Positions 12,372 to 25,053 of a DNA stretch of 64,000 bases are shown piece by piece. Numbering within the stretch: position 1 is the first letter of the stretch; each line of letters starts with the position of its first letter. The DNA is from Raphanus sativus (Eukaryota > Streptophyta > Magnoliopsida > Brassicales > Brassicaceae). The notes under the pieces are model-generated. The model was not told the DNA's origin. It did not search any database and saw nothing but the letters and a program-made list of their open reading frames with translations. The DNA lies in NCBI RefSeq assembly GCF_000801105.2, contig NC_079515.1, positions 30,217,407 through 30,281,406 of the forward strand, given 5' to 3'. Both the position numbers and the translations under genes were made by a program.

Positions 12372-13984
12372 ATGAGGTGCAACGCCTGCTGGAGGGAACT
12401 GGAAGGCCGGGCTATTTCCACCACATGTGGCCACTTATTATGTATCCAATTTACACTTCTACTTATCTTTTTGTACTCTATCTGCCTTCTTTGGCCTTGT
12501 CTTGATGAATAATGTACCTGTGAGCTTCATACGATGATGATCTTAACATCATGCGCAGGTACTGAAGATGCTAGCAAGATTCTCAGTAATGATGGGGCAT
12601 GTCCCATTTGTGATCAAGTACTCTCCAAGAGGTGAAATGTTAGCTAAGCTACTTTCCTATCTTCAGTTTGACCTTGTTTGTCTTGTTTCCTGCTTGACAG
12701 TTTATCTTTGTTTTCTTTTATCTTAGTCATATGAAACCTGTGGATACCAATCCAAATGAAGAATGGGTAAATGTAAGTTGTTGAGCTAGTGTACGCAAAG
12801 ATTTATGCTATTTACCATCGTACATCTCCTCATTGCTTACATTTGTTATCAGATGGCGATGGCTGGAATTTCTCCACAAATACGTATCCTTTCTCTAGAT
12901 GTCGCCCTTTTTACTATTGGTAGATTTTTTTTTTCAGTTGCAGTTAGTTGTTCAATTGAACAATTCCCATGTGTTTGAAATCTAAACTCAACTTTTATAA
13001 CTTTTTTTCCATCCACTGACTGTGTCTTTTGCATCTGTAAAATTTGGTAACACCAAGTTTAAGGTTCGACGAACATCCTTCTGTTTTCCTTAACTGAATC
13101 AAGTGATGAAGAGTGCATACCGAAGTGTGATGTTTTACATCTCGCAAAGAGAGTTAGAGATGCAGTCCAAGATGAATCGAGTTGTTGCGCAGTGTCGTCA
13201 GAAATGTGAGAGTATGCAAGCAAAGTTTAGCGAGAGAATGGAGCAGGTGCATACAGCATACCAAAAGACGGGCAAGAGGTGTCAGATGATGGAGCAAGAG
13301 GTACAAAACTTGACCAAGGATATTCAAGAGCTTCAAGAGAAGTTCTCCGAGAAATCAAGGTCAGTAATTTAACATACGTTTCCTTTGCCTGGTTCTGTTT
13401 TTCATCTTATGCTACAATAATTGTGTTTAAACACCAGACAGAAGAGGAAACTTGATGAGATGTATGACCAACTAAGAAGTGAATATGAGTCAGTCAAGCG
13501 TACAGCAATCCAACCAGCAAATAACTTGTATCCACGACACCAGGAGCCTGACTTTTTCTCAAACCCACCAGTTAACATGATGGAGAACAGAGAGCCCACA
13601 CGCACAGGTTAATTAACAACAACACTATTTCTATACTCTTATGATTATAAGTCTGTTGTTGGATAATTATCTCCAAGCCAAGTTGACTAATTTGGCGCAG
13701 ACCGGTCGTTTTACTCTCCTGGAACACCAGGACCTAGAGATGAGATATGGCCAGCAAGACAGAACAGTTCAAACGCGGGTCCATTTGACATCTCCAACGA
13801 CTTACCCGCAATTCCAACTGACCTTGGAAACAGAAGAGCAGGAGGAGGAGGAGGAGGAGGAGGAGGACATCATGTATTTGGTGGTGGTGGCAATTCTAAC
13901 CCCCAATCAACTCTACGAAACCTTATTCTCTCCCCTATTAAGCGCTCTCAGCTGTCTCGTTCTCGCCCTCAACTGTTCACGTAA
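12372..13984 (+). CDS. HEI10: HEI10 meiotic crossover RING/E3 protein
   Basis: ZMM-class pro-crossover factor (At1g53490), a RING protein that loads on meiotic chromosomes and collects at sites of interfering crossovers. Seven exons join in frame: 12372-12441, 12559-12631, 12727-12772, 12853-12883, 13104-13359, 13438-13607, 13701-13984, giving 309 aa (about 304 in Arabidopsis). Residues 3-45 form the RING (MRCNACW, TTCGHLLC, CPICD). Exon 13104-13359 encodes a long coiled coil, followed by a basic, disordered tail ending in ILSPIKRSQLSRSR. The last exon carries a GGA repeat (about 13840-13867) coding for nine glycines, which I recall as much shorter in Arabidopsis. Every junction is GT-AG and phase-consistent, so the gene appears functional. 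It is convergent with RHM2, 430 bases apart. Confidence 0.96.
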
Positions 13985-14413
13985 ACAACGTAACCCAATA
14001 GTTGACCAAATTCACATCAGTTACTTGGGTTTATTTAAAAAAAAAAACACTTGTTGCATTACTTCTCAGGTTATAGTCTAAGGATCAAGTTCAAGTGTTT
14101 ACCTGACTGGATAGAAGCACTAATGCTCACAAGTCACAACCAGTAAGGTGACACTTCTTTTTATAAGCTTACTGTCTTAGTAAGTAAAATGTTAGGGGAA
14201 GGTAGGATTTGAGGAAAGGAAAAACTCTCGTCTCTATAAATAATAATAGTGATAAATCATATATTTTAGTAGAATCAACATAGTGAAACTACTTACAAGG
14301 ATGTAAGATGACGATCAAGTATAAAAAAACATTTTTGTAAAAAGAAAAGGCAATAAAAAAAACAGTTATAGGTCTGCAGCACTTATGGCAAATAGTGTAT
14401 TGTTCATCGAGGC

Positions 14414-16484
14414 TTATGTTCTCTTGTTTGGTCCAAAGACGTATTTGATGAGTGCCTCTTTAATAGGTAGCATCTCTGGGAACTCCTTGCTTAGTTTAGC
14501 ACCATCCATTTCATTGTTGCTTCGAGGAGCAACAATGACTTTTGCTTGTTCCTCCACTGTGAAGTTGGACCACTTAAATCCTGGCTCGATGTAACTCTTG
14601 TACATCTCTAGTATCTCGTTATGACTCACCACCCCTGGGTTAGTAAAGTTCCATATCCCTCTTAGGTTTCTTTTGGCCATCTCGATGGAGATTGGAAGAA
14701 GCTCGTCCAGTATGGTCATGCTGTTCGGGATGTTCACCACTTTGTTGTAGCGTGATATCTTGGTGATGAAGTTTCTCGGGTTGTTTAGGTCTGATGAGAT
14801 TGGCATCCGAACTCTCAAAGTACATACATTGTCAAACTCTCTCAAGAGTTCCTCAACCTGGTCACAAGAAGAAACAAAAACAGAGTCACTTCTTGGTAAT
14901 GAGAGTGTTGTCTTAGATAAAGAACATTACCATGGCTTTGGTTTTGGAGTAGAAAGAACCGGTGAAGTTCGGCTTGTCTTCCTCCTTGAAGCCAATACCA
15001 GAACCCTCGGGATGTGCAGCATCGTACTCAAATATGCAACCGGTGGCGAAATTCATCATCAAGAGACCATTCTCTCTGCAAACATCTGCAAGAGTCAAAG
15101 TACCAGCGACATTGACACGAATGGTCTCTGGTTTGTGAGATTCACACCAGTCAACATTGGGTCTCCCAGTTAAACCAGCAGCACTAAACACATGTGTCGG
15201 CTTGATCCTACGAATATCGGCGACGAGAGAAGCTCTGTCCTCCAAACGTCCTTTCCCATACTCATATGTAATCCCTTGCTTCTCACATAGCTTCCCTAGA
15301 AGACCACCGATCCACCCAGTCTTACCATAGATCAAGAACTTCAACGAGGCTTTGTCATTAGAACCAACAGTCTTGTTGTTAGGTGTTACAACCGTGAATG
15401 TCTGGACGGTGTTGCTCGAGGTGTCTTTCTTCTCGTCAGAAACTCTTCCACCAGGCATCATAAGCATCCTCGGATGAGGAAGCAAAGCTCCAGAAACATC
15501 ACCCCACCACTCAGGATTCTTAGTGTACCATTCCATTGTCTTTTTCAAACCATCTTCCCACCCGGTTCGCTCCGACCAACCAAGATTCTTCAGCTTCTGA
15601 TCATCGAGGAAGTACCTTTGATCATTAAAAGGTCGATTCTCCACAAACTGAATGCTTGATTCAGGATCTTTCCCGAGAAGTTTGCAGATGTCTCTCGCCA
15701 CATCAATCACTCTTCTTTCTCTCTTTGTTCCGATGTTGTAGACGTGACCAACTTCTCCTTTGTGAAGAACAACCTCAAAGGCCTCGGCGACGTCTTCACA
15801 GTACAAGTAACTCCTCACGTTAGATCCATCTCCATGGATCGGAAGCGGCTTCCCACTCATAGCCAACAACATGAACTTAGGAATCATTTTCTCAGGAAAC
15901 TGGTTAGGCCCATAAACATTGTTCCCACGAGTAGTAATAACAGGCAATCCATATGATCTACCATAAGCCATGACAAGCATCTCAGCACCAGCCTTAGTAG
16001 CTGAGTAAGGGTTTGTCGGTAAAAGCTGAGAAGCTTCATGGTTTCCAACAGCAGCATCCTCATCTGTTTCTCCATAGACTTCATCGGTACTCACATGGAT
16101 AAACCTCTTGATCTGTCCTGTTACTTTGCAGGCTTCAAGAAGAACATGAGTACCATAAATATTGTTCTTGGTAAACTCAAAGCTATTACCAAAAGAGTTG
16201 TCAACATGGGTTTGAGCAGCAAAGTGCATGATGGTATCGATGTTTTCGGTGATGAGAAGGTAGCTAACGAGGTCATCACTAGCGATATCTCCTTTGACAA
16301 ACTTGAAGTTGGGAGAAGAATTGGAAGGGTTGAGATTCTTGAGATCTGAACAGTAGTCAAGCTTGTCCAAGACAACGATCTTGTAATCTGGATAGCTACG
16401 GATGAGCCTGTTGGCAACATGGGAAGCAATGAATCCAGCAGCTCCAGTAATGAGAATGTTCTTAGGCTTATATGAAGTAGCCAT
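14414..16484 (-). CDS. RHM2: UDP-rhamnose synthase RHM2/MUM4
   Basis: Trifunctional cytosolic enzyme (At1g53500, MUCILAGE-MODIFIED 4) that converts UDP-glucose to UDP-L-rhamnose for rhamnogalacturonan I, for example in seed-coat mucilage. Two coding exons, 16484-14931 and 14857-14414, give 665 aa; the Arabidopsis protein is nearly the same length. The N-terminal 4,6-dehydratase half has the NAD-binding GAAGFIASH at residues 14-22 and the catalytic YSATK. The C-terminal epimerase/reductase half has a second Rossmann motif GKTGWIGG and YSKTK. The start chosen is MATSYKPKN at 16484; the longer open frame upstream to 16580 runs through a leader intron (16758-16499, GTACGTG...TTGCAG) and is not used. 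No defect is seen. RHM1 and RHM3 are close relatives, but sequence details and context favour RHM2. Confidence 0.97.
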
Positions 16485-16758
16485 TTTGAAATCAAAACCT
16501 GCAACAACAACAAAAACAACGTTAAAGCATTGTACGAATGCAAGCAAATACAGAAAAAAGGCAGATCCAGATCCAATCACCAGATCTTAAAGGACACAAC
16601 AATTGAACTTTTGATATGGGATCATTTAACAGACAACATACAGGAAACTAGATCAATGGTCGTATGTTACGTTACACACGTTACATCATTTGCAAATCTA
16701 GTGTAAAGCATTAGATAATTTTCAGAAGAAAGAAAAAAGAGAGAAACATTTCACGTAC

Positions 16759-17760
16759 CGACACAATTCAGATATCCTTAGGACGATAAGAGAGATAGAG
16801 AGATGAAAAAGAAAGAACACCACAGAGGAAGAGGGAAAATCTACGGTCTACAGAGGGTCTCTGAACACTGCCTCTTATATTCTCAGACAGCTACGGAGAA
16901 CCGTAGGAGCAAATTGACCGTTTTACGCTCACTCGTCTTAATTATTACAGATTTCACCTGAGCTTCAGCTTAGCGTCCAACATTTAAAAACATGTCCGTT
17001 TTTTACACTGCTGTTTTTTTTTCCGTTTGTTCTTTTTATTGTCTTTTACTCATAAACATTTATAATAGGAAATTCAAGAATAAAAACATAAATATATATT
17101 ATTAATTGCTTATTAGAAAAGAAGGGCGTAAAAGATTTTCTTTTATTATTTCTGTAATTTATGTTCCAACTAAGAATTAATATGACTTGTTTGATTTAAC
17201 TAAACAAAAATATGATTTTCTTTAATCATATATGGTTAGAATTGGGAATTAATTAAAAGAAATCAGTGGCTTGTTTTATGATCTAAGTATAACGGCACAT
17301 GTCAGTTTAAATATTATCAATGCTAGAATGAATGCATCTACATGTCAACCCGAGATTAGTTATCAGTTTAATTCAATTCCATAAAATAAAAAGACCTGAG
17401 ATCAAACATAACGAATCATTCAATGCAGATGCTTAATGCCACAGAACGTAATCAAATGTCGTTATCAAATAAATTGAAGCCTAGTGGATAGTGACGTGTG
17501 CTTAGTTCAGGAATATATGGGTTTATGTCTCAGCCTAGTAAACCGGTTTGGTATTTATTTTCTGGCAACCATTAAGAAAATGACTAATTATAATGTGCAT
17601 GAAGATTGATTCACGGAGGGTAAAGATCTAAGAGCCAATGAATTTTGTTAACTATTCCATGTTATTAGGCTTAATGATAATCTATATTATCCAATAAGAT
17701 TCAAAGTTTTCAATAACAAAGTGATTTTTTCCATTGTTGAAGAACCCCACAAGGAGCGCA
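16759..17760 (-). promoter_or_regulatory. RHM2 leader exon, promoter and upstream AT-rich DNA
   Basis: The non-coding first exon of RHM2 lies just upstream of the leader intron donor at 16758, in AG-rich sequence (about 16760-16860 on +). A TATA-like element on the minus strand lies near 16876 (GAATATAAGAG). 17000-17760 is AT-rich with no gene or repeat boundary that I can support. Confidence 0.45.
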
Positions 17761-17904
17761 ATGGGACCGATCTTGAAGTTTAAGAAGTATATAATCACCA
17801 CCATCTTCTTCTCTTCAATGAACTACGCTTATAACAAATTCAAAGACTATGGAGCCAACAAGATAACCGAAACCATAACCGGTGACAACCCGGGATCAGA
17901 CTGA
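17761..17904 (+). CDS. possible 47-residue small protein, function unknown
   Basis: Short open frame MGPILKFKKYIITTIFF... to a TGA at 17902. The ATG context is good (G at -3, G at +4). It has a basic N-terminus, a short hydrophobic stretch (residues 11-19) and a polar tail, and it looks more protein-like than the surrounding AT-rich DNA. It lies in the gap between the RHM2 promoter and the MPK18 3' end. I do not recognise it, and nothing but composition supports translation. Confidence 0.45.
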   Translation: MGPILKFKKYIITTIFFSSMNYAYNKFKDYGANKITETITGDNPGSD

Positions 17905-18070
17905 TATTAGCCACTAGTTTCGTTCTTGTGAGTTACAACATCAGAAAGTCTATTTTATATATCATTGCAAAGTTGTTCAAATTAGAGCCTGGTTGAAATA
18001 ACAATAAGACTTTACACAAAAAAGGTAAGACCTTGGTTGTCAAAATATCTGTCTGAAATGTTTGTTGAGC

Positions 18071-20597
18071 CTAAGTTGCTGTGCCGTAACCAACTGTGCC
18101 TATGTTCTGGTGTGAGGCTACTGCAACTGCTGGACCGAACTGTGTCTGTGCTTGCAACAGCTTAGCATCGATGGAAATGTTGTTGCTTGACTGTTCTATA
18201 TTAGGGAGCTGTGATTGGTGGTAATAAGGGTTTGGGCTGTTTACAATCTCCACGTTTGTTTGGTTAGTAGTCACAGTGACGAATTCTTGCGGGTTTGGCT
18301 GAAAAGAAGCTTCTACTTTGCGGTTATTTGGGTTAATCATGGTGTTTGGTTTGAAGTAGCAGTGAGGAGATGATACGGCGCTTCTGAAATAAGCTTCTTT
18401 GAGGTTCCTACCATTCTCATAACTAACAGATGATGATTCTACAACACGTCCTGCTCTACCTGTTAAATAGAAGATTTACATGGGCTCTATTAAAGTTTCG
18501 AACTTCAGGGAGATAATATTGGGTGTAATGTGATTTGAGGCTATTACCTGATGGTGGTACTCTTGGTGGAGGTCCTAAAGCTCTAGTTCCTCCAGAAACT
18601 ACACCACTTCTTGACGGCTCGAACAAGTTGGGTTGACTTGTGGAGTGCACTACACTTGAGTGAACTGAAGACCTGTGGAAAGATGATAACAAAAAGAGGT
18701 AAGAGAAGTGTCATGTAAACTCTGCTTAAGATGCTGTGAATCAATCAGAAGAACAAGAAAAAAAACATACCGGGGAAGTGAAACGTGCTTCCTCTCAAGA
18801 GGTATGACCGGCCCGTTTCTACTGCTATTCTCCTCTAAGTAATTGAACTGCTTTCTAAGATGTCCTATAGCGCTGCAACAAACAAAGAAGTCAAGAAGAT
18901 TAGCAAAACAGAATGAAAGTGAATGGTCAGTCAAAACCAAAAAAAAACACAAACCTAGGATATACAAAACTTGATCCCTCAGAACCACTCATATAGTCCT
19001 TGAGCAACTGAGGATGGTACTCAAGTATTTCCCTGTAAATAAGTTCCCTAATGTCATCCTTTGTCAACCTTCTTCTCTCAAATTCAAACTCCATCTTCGA
19101 GATTGGCTGACACGAAGGCTCTCTCTCAACCTTAGAAAGACCCTTAAAGTAAGGATCAGCCAGCGCCTCTGCAGCTGTTGGTCTATCCTTTGGATCGAAA
19201 GCCAGCAGCCTCTGCAGAAGTCTGATTGCTAAAGGATCTGCTTTTGAGAATTTTTTAGAGAAGATGACCGGATCTTTCTTCCTCATCTCACTCAAGTATT
19301 TTCTAGCTTTATCATTTCTAACCTGTAACCAATCATATATAATATTAGATGTTTCAGCTATACTACAATTTCAAACAAACATATATATGGTCATGAATCT
19401 GTAAAACATACTCCAGAAATAGTCTCAGGTTTTGGTGTGCCGAGAAGATCAGTAATCAACTCCAGCTGATGAATAATGCTTTTCCCCGGAAACAATGGCT
19501 TCCCTGTTAGCACCTCTGCAAAGATACAGCCAATGCTCCATATGTCTATAGCTGGAGTGTACTGCAAATAAAGATAGTAACTGTAAAAATCAGACTCTAA
19601 TGAAAACAAAAATAAAAGATTTAGAAAATATGAAGTTCTTCTGCAGATGCAAAAGAAACCACTCAAATGGACATAATAACCTGATACAAACAAGGTTACC
19701 TGATTCACAGGTTTTCAACCTCCAGGAGAGTTCAAAAGTCATCCCTGAACAAGAACTATTTCAATATTCTTATCCCATAGGGACAACAAACACACAACTC
19801 CTAATACAACTAATATCTATTAACAGTAGTATTCCTACACCAATCATATCCATAGAGAGGAAGTACAGAAGAAGAATAAAAGGGACAAAGAGAACCAACC
19901 AGTGTGCATAGATAAAAGAGTTTAACACATACCTTAGTGAAGAATGATCCACAGAGCTCAGGCGCTCTGTACCATCTTGTGGCAACATAGTCCTGCATTG
20001 AAGAGAGAGATATATCAAAACAACAGAAACGGAGACAAGTTAACAAAACAAAAAAGAGGGCTACAAACAAACCGTCCACAAGACTGTTGTAGGAGTATCA
20101 TTGAACGCTACTCTAGCCAATCCAAAGTCACAAACTTTCAACTTGCTGTTCGCATTCGCCAGTATATTCTTCGGCTTAAGATCACGATGATAAACATTAG
20201 CCGTATGCATGAACTTCAAGGCGCGGAGCATCTGATAAAGAAAAAACTGGTGGTGATCACGAGTCAGATCATCGTTCGCTTTGATAACTTGATGAAGATC
20301 CGATTCCATGAGCTCAAAGACAACGTAAATGTCTTTGAACTCTCTCTTGGAAGGGGGAAGCATGATGCTTTTGATCTCCACTATATCAGGATGCCTCAGG
20401 AGCCTAAGAAGCTTGACCTCACGGAGGATGCGAAGCGCGTCGGAGATGTGTTCGAAGATGTCGTTGATCTTCTTGATAGCGACTTTCTCTCCGGTGTGTG
20501 TGTCGATGGCCGCACACACGACTCCGTAGCTTCCTTTGCCGATTACTTCGAGGATTCTGTATCGGTTCGCGTCACCGTACTCTGTGAAAAAGTCCAT
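18071..20597 (-). CDS. MPK18: MAP kinase MPK18 (group D, TDY)
   Basis: Group D mitogen-activated protein kinase (At1g53510), linked in Arabidopsis to cortical microtubule control with the phosphatase PHS1. Seven coding exons on the minus strand: 20597-20073, 19992-19933, 19561-19412, 19322-18955, 18872-18771, 18672-18548, 18459-18071, giving 572 aa. The kinase domain shows GKGSYG near residue 20, the ATP lysine in [17 protein letters not shown] and the TDY activation loop (residues 175-177, at the exon 1/2 junction) that marks group D. A long C-terminal extension, rich in Ser, Asn and Gln, ends GTVGYGTAT. All introns are GT-AG and phases agree. The start is the ATG of [16 protein letters not shown]19 is the closest relative; position beside RHM2 favours MPK18. 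Confidence 0.96.
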
Positions 20598-21000
20598 CTC
20601 TTTCGTGTCCTAATCAATCAAAAAAACACAAAATTGGTCATGCAATAAGAACAAGGTAAAGGTTGTTAATTTATCAAAAAAGGTTTTGACTTTTGAATCT
20701 CTGTTTAACCAAATTGAGAGAGAGAGACTAACCCTCTTGAATTGATTTGGTAGCATCCTCTTCTTCAAAGTTATCAACTTTAATCTTTGCCCTGATTGAT
20801 TCCAATCGATACGAACAAACCCAGAAACTCAAAACTATCTCAGACAAATTCTAACAGTGAATAAGACAAGAGAGAGAAGAAAACAGACAAACCCTAGAAC
20901 TCTAGAAGCAGCGATCGGAGAAGAAGAGAGAATCTAAAAGGCTTTCTACAAAGTTGAAAACTAAAGATAAAATAGAATTAGTTATATCCTGTTGTTGGTA
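20598..21000 (-). promoter_or_regulatory. MPK18 5' leader and promoter
   Basis: The GA/CT-rich stretch 20700-20940 (GAGAGAGAGAGACTAACC, AAGAAGAGAGAATC) looks like a plant 5' UTR, probably with a leader intron. The TSS cannot be fixed from sequence alone. Confidence 0.4.
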
Positions 21001-21287
21001 CTTATTGCGTACGGTTTATTATTCATGAGTGGCAGTATCGTTATTATTACCAACTCTGAGGGTATAGGTTTTAATGGTTCCATGAGCTTTTTGAAAAAGA
21101 CCCATTGCACCCTTGATCAAAAAAAAAAAAAATTGAATCTCTAATGTTGACCCCTATCTGAATATTTTAATTTTAATTATATCCACTCTTTTTTGCCAAG
21201 TGGTCAATCTAACCCTCCACCTGGAACAGAAATGAATTAACTACTAGATTTTCTTATTCTGATAATTAAGCAAATTACTGACTATAA

Positions 21288-21580
21288 AACAAATCATTCC
21301 AGTGAAGATAATTTCTAGGAAACAACCATTCAGTTGACTTATATAATTCATATGGAAACAGTTACTTTTAGGAGATATTTATTTTGGTATTTAATAACTA
21401 ATTCTAGGAGATTATGCCGGTTTCATTAATAAAAACAAATCATTCCTCCATCTTTTTCTTTTCTTTTTGAGGAAACAACTATCCAGTTGACTAAATTCAT
21501 ATGTGAACAATTATTTCTAGAAGACATCAATTTGGTAACAGCTTTGACTTTAATTATTAACTATTATCAGAGATTTTACC
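21288..21580. repeat. diverged direct repeat, about 145 bp per unit
   Basis: 21288-21421 and 21433-21580 share AAACAAATCATTCC, then AGGAAACAAC(C/T)AT(T/C)CAGTTGACT and ATTCATATG(G/T), and end alike near GATTATGCC/GATTTTACC. This is an old local duplication in non-coding DNA. Confidence 0.6.
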
Positions 21581-22591
21581 AATTCAAAAGACAGTGATAT
21601 ACACTCATATATTAATTTTAGGAACAAAGACACACGTCTGATAGCAAACATTCCATATAATTCAAACCAATATCCAGAAACCGACCTTCTCACCAAGTGG
21701 TGGCTTGATATATCTGCCGTTTGTGTGTTTCATCAATTTTTTCATATTAATAACAAAAATCTAAAGAAAAATATGATTGAAATCCTCATTGGTACATAAT
21801 GGCTTCAGATGGAAAAATGTATCGAGCGTTGCTGATTTAACAGATCAAATGGACCAAACGAAAAAATGTAGATTTAATAGATCTTACATAATAAGAATGG
21901 AACTAATAGATCTAGCAATATAAGATAAATGTTTGAATTATGAAAGTGGATAAAAAACGGTCTAAATATACTGTATAAGTTTAAACTAATTTATATAAAA
22001 TTTTACCCCAATAAATATGATTTTTCATAAACAATAATACTTTGTAGAAAATAATTTATGAATGCAATAAAAATGATTTTACTACAGCATAAATTTTAAT
22101 ATAAGCTTTAATAGTATAAATAAATTATATTATACTTCATTCCACAAAATATAAAAAAAATGAGATAGATATAACTGATTTATATTATATATTTCTATTT
22201 TTCACAAGTAAAAGTAGTTATTTTTAAAATAATAATTTATAAATGAAAGAAATAGAATTTTAAATTAAAATATTTAAAAATCAACTAAAACATATATATA
22301 GCTTTTTGAGCTTTAAAATTAAATATATATAATTTTAGATGATTTAAAATAACTATTTTGGTAAAATAGATAACTATTTTTGAGTACAAAACATAAAATA
22401 AGTAATTTAAAGTATATATACTCTATACATAAGTATAAATAATAGAGACATACAAAAAGTAATTTGATGAATCACAATATCTAAATAAATTACAGCCATA
22501 AAATGTATTATTTATAAGCCATAGATTTGATGTATATAGAATGGTTCTATTATTTTTTTCTCATATAAAAGGAGTGATAGTGGCTTAATAG
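21581..22591. other. AT-rich intergenic DNA
   Basis: No gene, RNA or repeat boundary is supported here. Confidence 0.4.
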
Positions 22592-22856
22592 TACTCCCTC
22601 TGTTTCATAGTAAGTGTCACTCTGAGCTTATTTTCTTGTTACACAAAGAGTGTCACTTTACAATTCCAGTGTAAATTATACTAACTTTCAGCTGAAAATT
22701 AATTGCAAACTGCATTGATTTTATAAATAATTTTATTTATCTAAAATAGTATTGGTCAAAGAGGTATAATTAATTACAACTTACATATATTTCAACAACT
22801 TTTTTAATCTGTATGAAAAATGTCACAACGACACTCTTTAAGAAACGGAGGGAGTA
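22592..22856. mobile_element. Stowaway-type MITE (Tc1/mariner), 261 bp
   Basis: Terminal inverted repeats CTCCCTCTGTTTC (from 22594) and GAAACGGAGGGAG (to 22854) are flanked by the TA target duplication at 22592-22593 and 22855-22856. Subterminal AGTGTCA motifs are also inverted. No coding capacity. Confidence 0.92.
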
Positions 22857-23267
22857 TTTTTTTTCTAAATAGTCCATTTTTATCTCGAAAGATATTACTG
22901 ATTGGGAAATAAAAGTGTGGCATCCATTCTCTGTGTATAGAGTGTCTTTTTTTTTTTGCTAAAAATATAGAGTGTCTTTTTATCTACTCCCCCACTCAAA
23001 ACCTTAGTCTTGGTGCTATTCTCAAGAATAAAATATTTAAAAATCAACAGAATTTTAATTCGTGCGAAGCTAAAGAAATTGATATCAATTTACACAAATT
23101 GGCTTTTGTATTTATTGAAAAGGCCAACTTTTAGTGTCTGGCTGAAATTAAAAGTTTATCAATAAAAGGTTGAGACTATGTTAGGGGGGCAAAGCATTTA
23201 AAGGTTGAGACTATGTTAAATATTATATTTGATGTATGTTTGTGATATGAATAAAGGATCACAAGAC

Positions 23268-23875
23268 ATTTATGTTGGGATTGTGAAAGCACATGTCCAA
23301 CTCTATTTATCGGATTAGTACGATATTGTCTACTTTGGGTTTTAATAGCAAGCCCGCATTGATTTGTTTCTGGGACTCATTTCCAAAAGGCTTCGTACTA
23401 ATTAGAGTTGGACTTCTCTTTATATATTAGACACTCCTTTTCTAATTTTCCAATGTGGGACTTAGTTTGATATCTCACATTCTCCCCCTCAAACTAAAGA
23501 TCACTTTCATCTCCTGTCCCACAACTGATTTTCAGGATCGTCTTGACTTGATCTATGCCACACACATCTCTCATCATTCCTAACTCATAGGATATACCCG
23601 TTCATCACTCGAATGGTATTTAGGTCTTCATGCATATATCTCGTCAACCGCTCTGATACCAATTGTTGGGATTGTGAAAGCCCATGTCCAACTCTATTTA
23701 TCGGATTAGTACGATATTGTTCACTTTGAGCCTTAATAGCAAGCCCGCATGGATTTGTTTCTGGGACTCATTCCCAAAAGGCCTCGTACTAATTAAAGTT
23801 AGACTTCTATTTATATATTAAACACTCATTTTCTAATTCTCCAATGTGAGACTTAGTTTGATATCTCACAATTTA
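23268..23875 (-). mobile_element. complete TRIM retrotransposon with two 207-bp LTRs
   Basis: Two LTRs of equal length, 23273-23479 and 23664-23870, both start TGTTGGGATTGTGAAAG and end GATATCTCACA. They are flanked by the 5-bp target duplication ATTTA (23268-23272, 23871-23875). The element is in minus orientation: a primer-binding site TGGTATCAGAGC, complementary to initiator Met-tRNA, lies inside the right LTR (23650-23661), and a polypurine tract GAGGGGGAG (about 23482-23490) abuts the left LTR. The 184-bp interior has no coding capacity, so movement would have needed another element's enzymes. The LTRs differ by a modest number of substitutions. Confidence 0.95.
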
Positions 23876-25053
23876 AAAGCTACATATTGTTGGTCCAGTA
23901 CTTACTTAAAGCATGAGAAAGATAGCTCCACATACATATCAAATAATTATTCCCTTTATGAAAAGAATAGAAACTCGATTCAAAAGCCGCATATAATAAC
24001 TTCATACTATATTGTCTAAGGTATCAAATAAACTGACTTCTTACATGTGAGTTTTTGTGCATGTCAGTTTCTGCTATTTGAGAAACAGATATCGTAGTTT
24101 TATTATTGTTATAAAAAAATTGAAATAAATTTATCGTAATACAGGATCAGCAAAGATTATATTAATGATGCCCATCACTTGAGACTAGGCTCGGTATAAC
24201 ATACATTATACCATGATCAGGTCCGGCCCTGATAGGAAATTAAGGAAGCATGGACTTTCAGCCTTTAATATTATCAAACAAAATTGGCCTTCAATTTACA
24301 GTTGCGTGCAGTTTTAAGTGTTGTTTAGCAATTTTGTATGATTGGCATAATATTTAAAAATTGTTAATATTTTCAGAATATTCGTGACTGATTAATTATG
24401 AGATATTGTAGTGGTTTAATAATAAATTACCAATATTAACATATTAAAATATTATAAATATAAACATATTATTGGGATAAAATATAATAATTATTATCAT
24501 ATATTTGATAATATTATGTTAATTTATTTAATTAAATGTATATGAAAGTTATAATTCAGTAAAATTTGTTTCAAAGGTTTTAATAATATGTATGTATATA
24601 TATATATTAATTTTTAAAAATTATAGTGAAGATTCTTAGTTTATTTTTTTTATAAAATAAATTATGATATTGTTTGTGAATTCAAATTAAATATATAGTA
24701 TTTATATTTAAATTTTGAAAAAATATTTTTTATATTTATTTGTTCAACCGCAACCATAAATGATAGCAGGAACCACCTTTTGATCCTAAGAGATTTGGAA
24801 CGGTTTGAAGCGGTTTGAACCGATTTATAGAATTTTTTGTGGTTGTTACAAATCCAACAATCATTACCAATCATAAAATATGTGGTTGCCGGTGGTATGG
24901 TATCGGAAAAATCAATTAGTCCCTAAACTGATAAACCGACCAACCAGTTAACATAAATTGAGATAATAAGAATAGAAACAGACCAATTGGACCACATGAC
25001 CGAGGGTATATATTTATTATGTATCAATATTAAAGCTTGTAATTTTCAAAAAA
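23876..25053. other. AT-rich intergenic DNA with transposon debris
   Basis: A GGTCCGGCCCTG motif near 24221-24232 resembles one terminus of a DNA transposon (CAGGGCCGGACC), but I found no partner end. Otherwise AT-rich with no gene. Confidence 0.3.

Noticed and set aside
13641..14081. 146-codon plus-strand open frame
   Set aside because: It is an out-of-frame reading of the HEI10 last exon; the GGA repeat becomes a Glu run in this frame.
16485..16580. N-terminal extension of the RHM2 frame by 32 codons
   Set aside because: The extension reads through a leader intron with good splice sites (16758-16499) and is not part of RHM proteins; the ATG at 16484 gives the family N-terminus.
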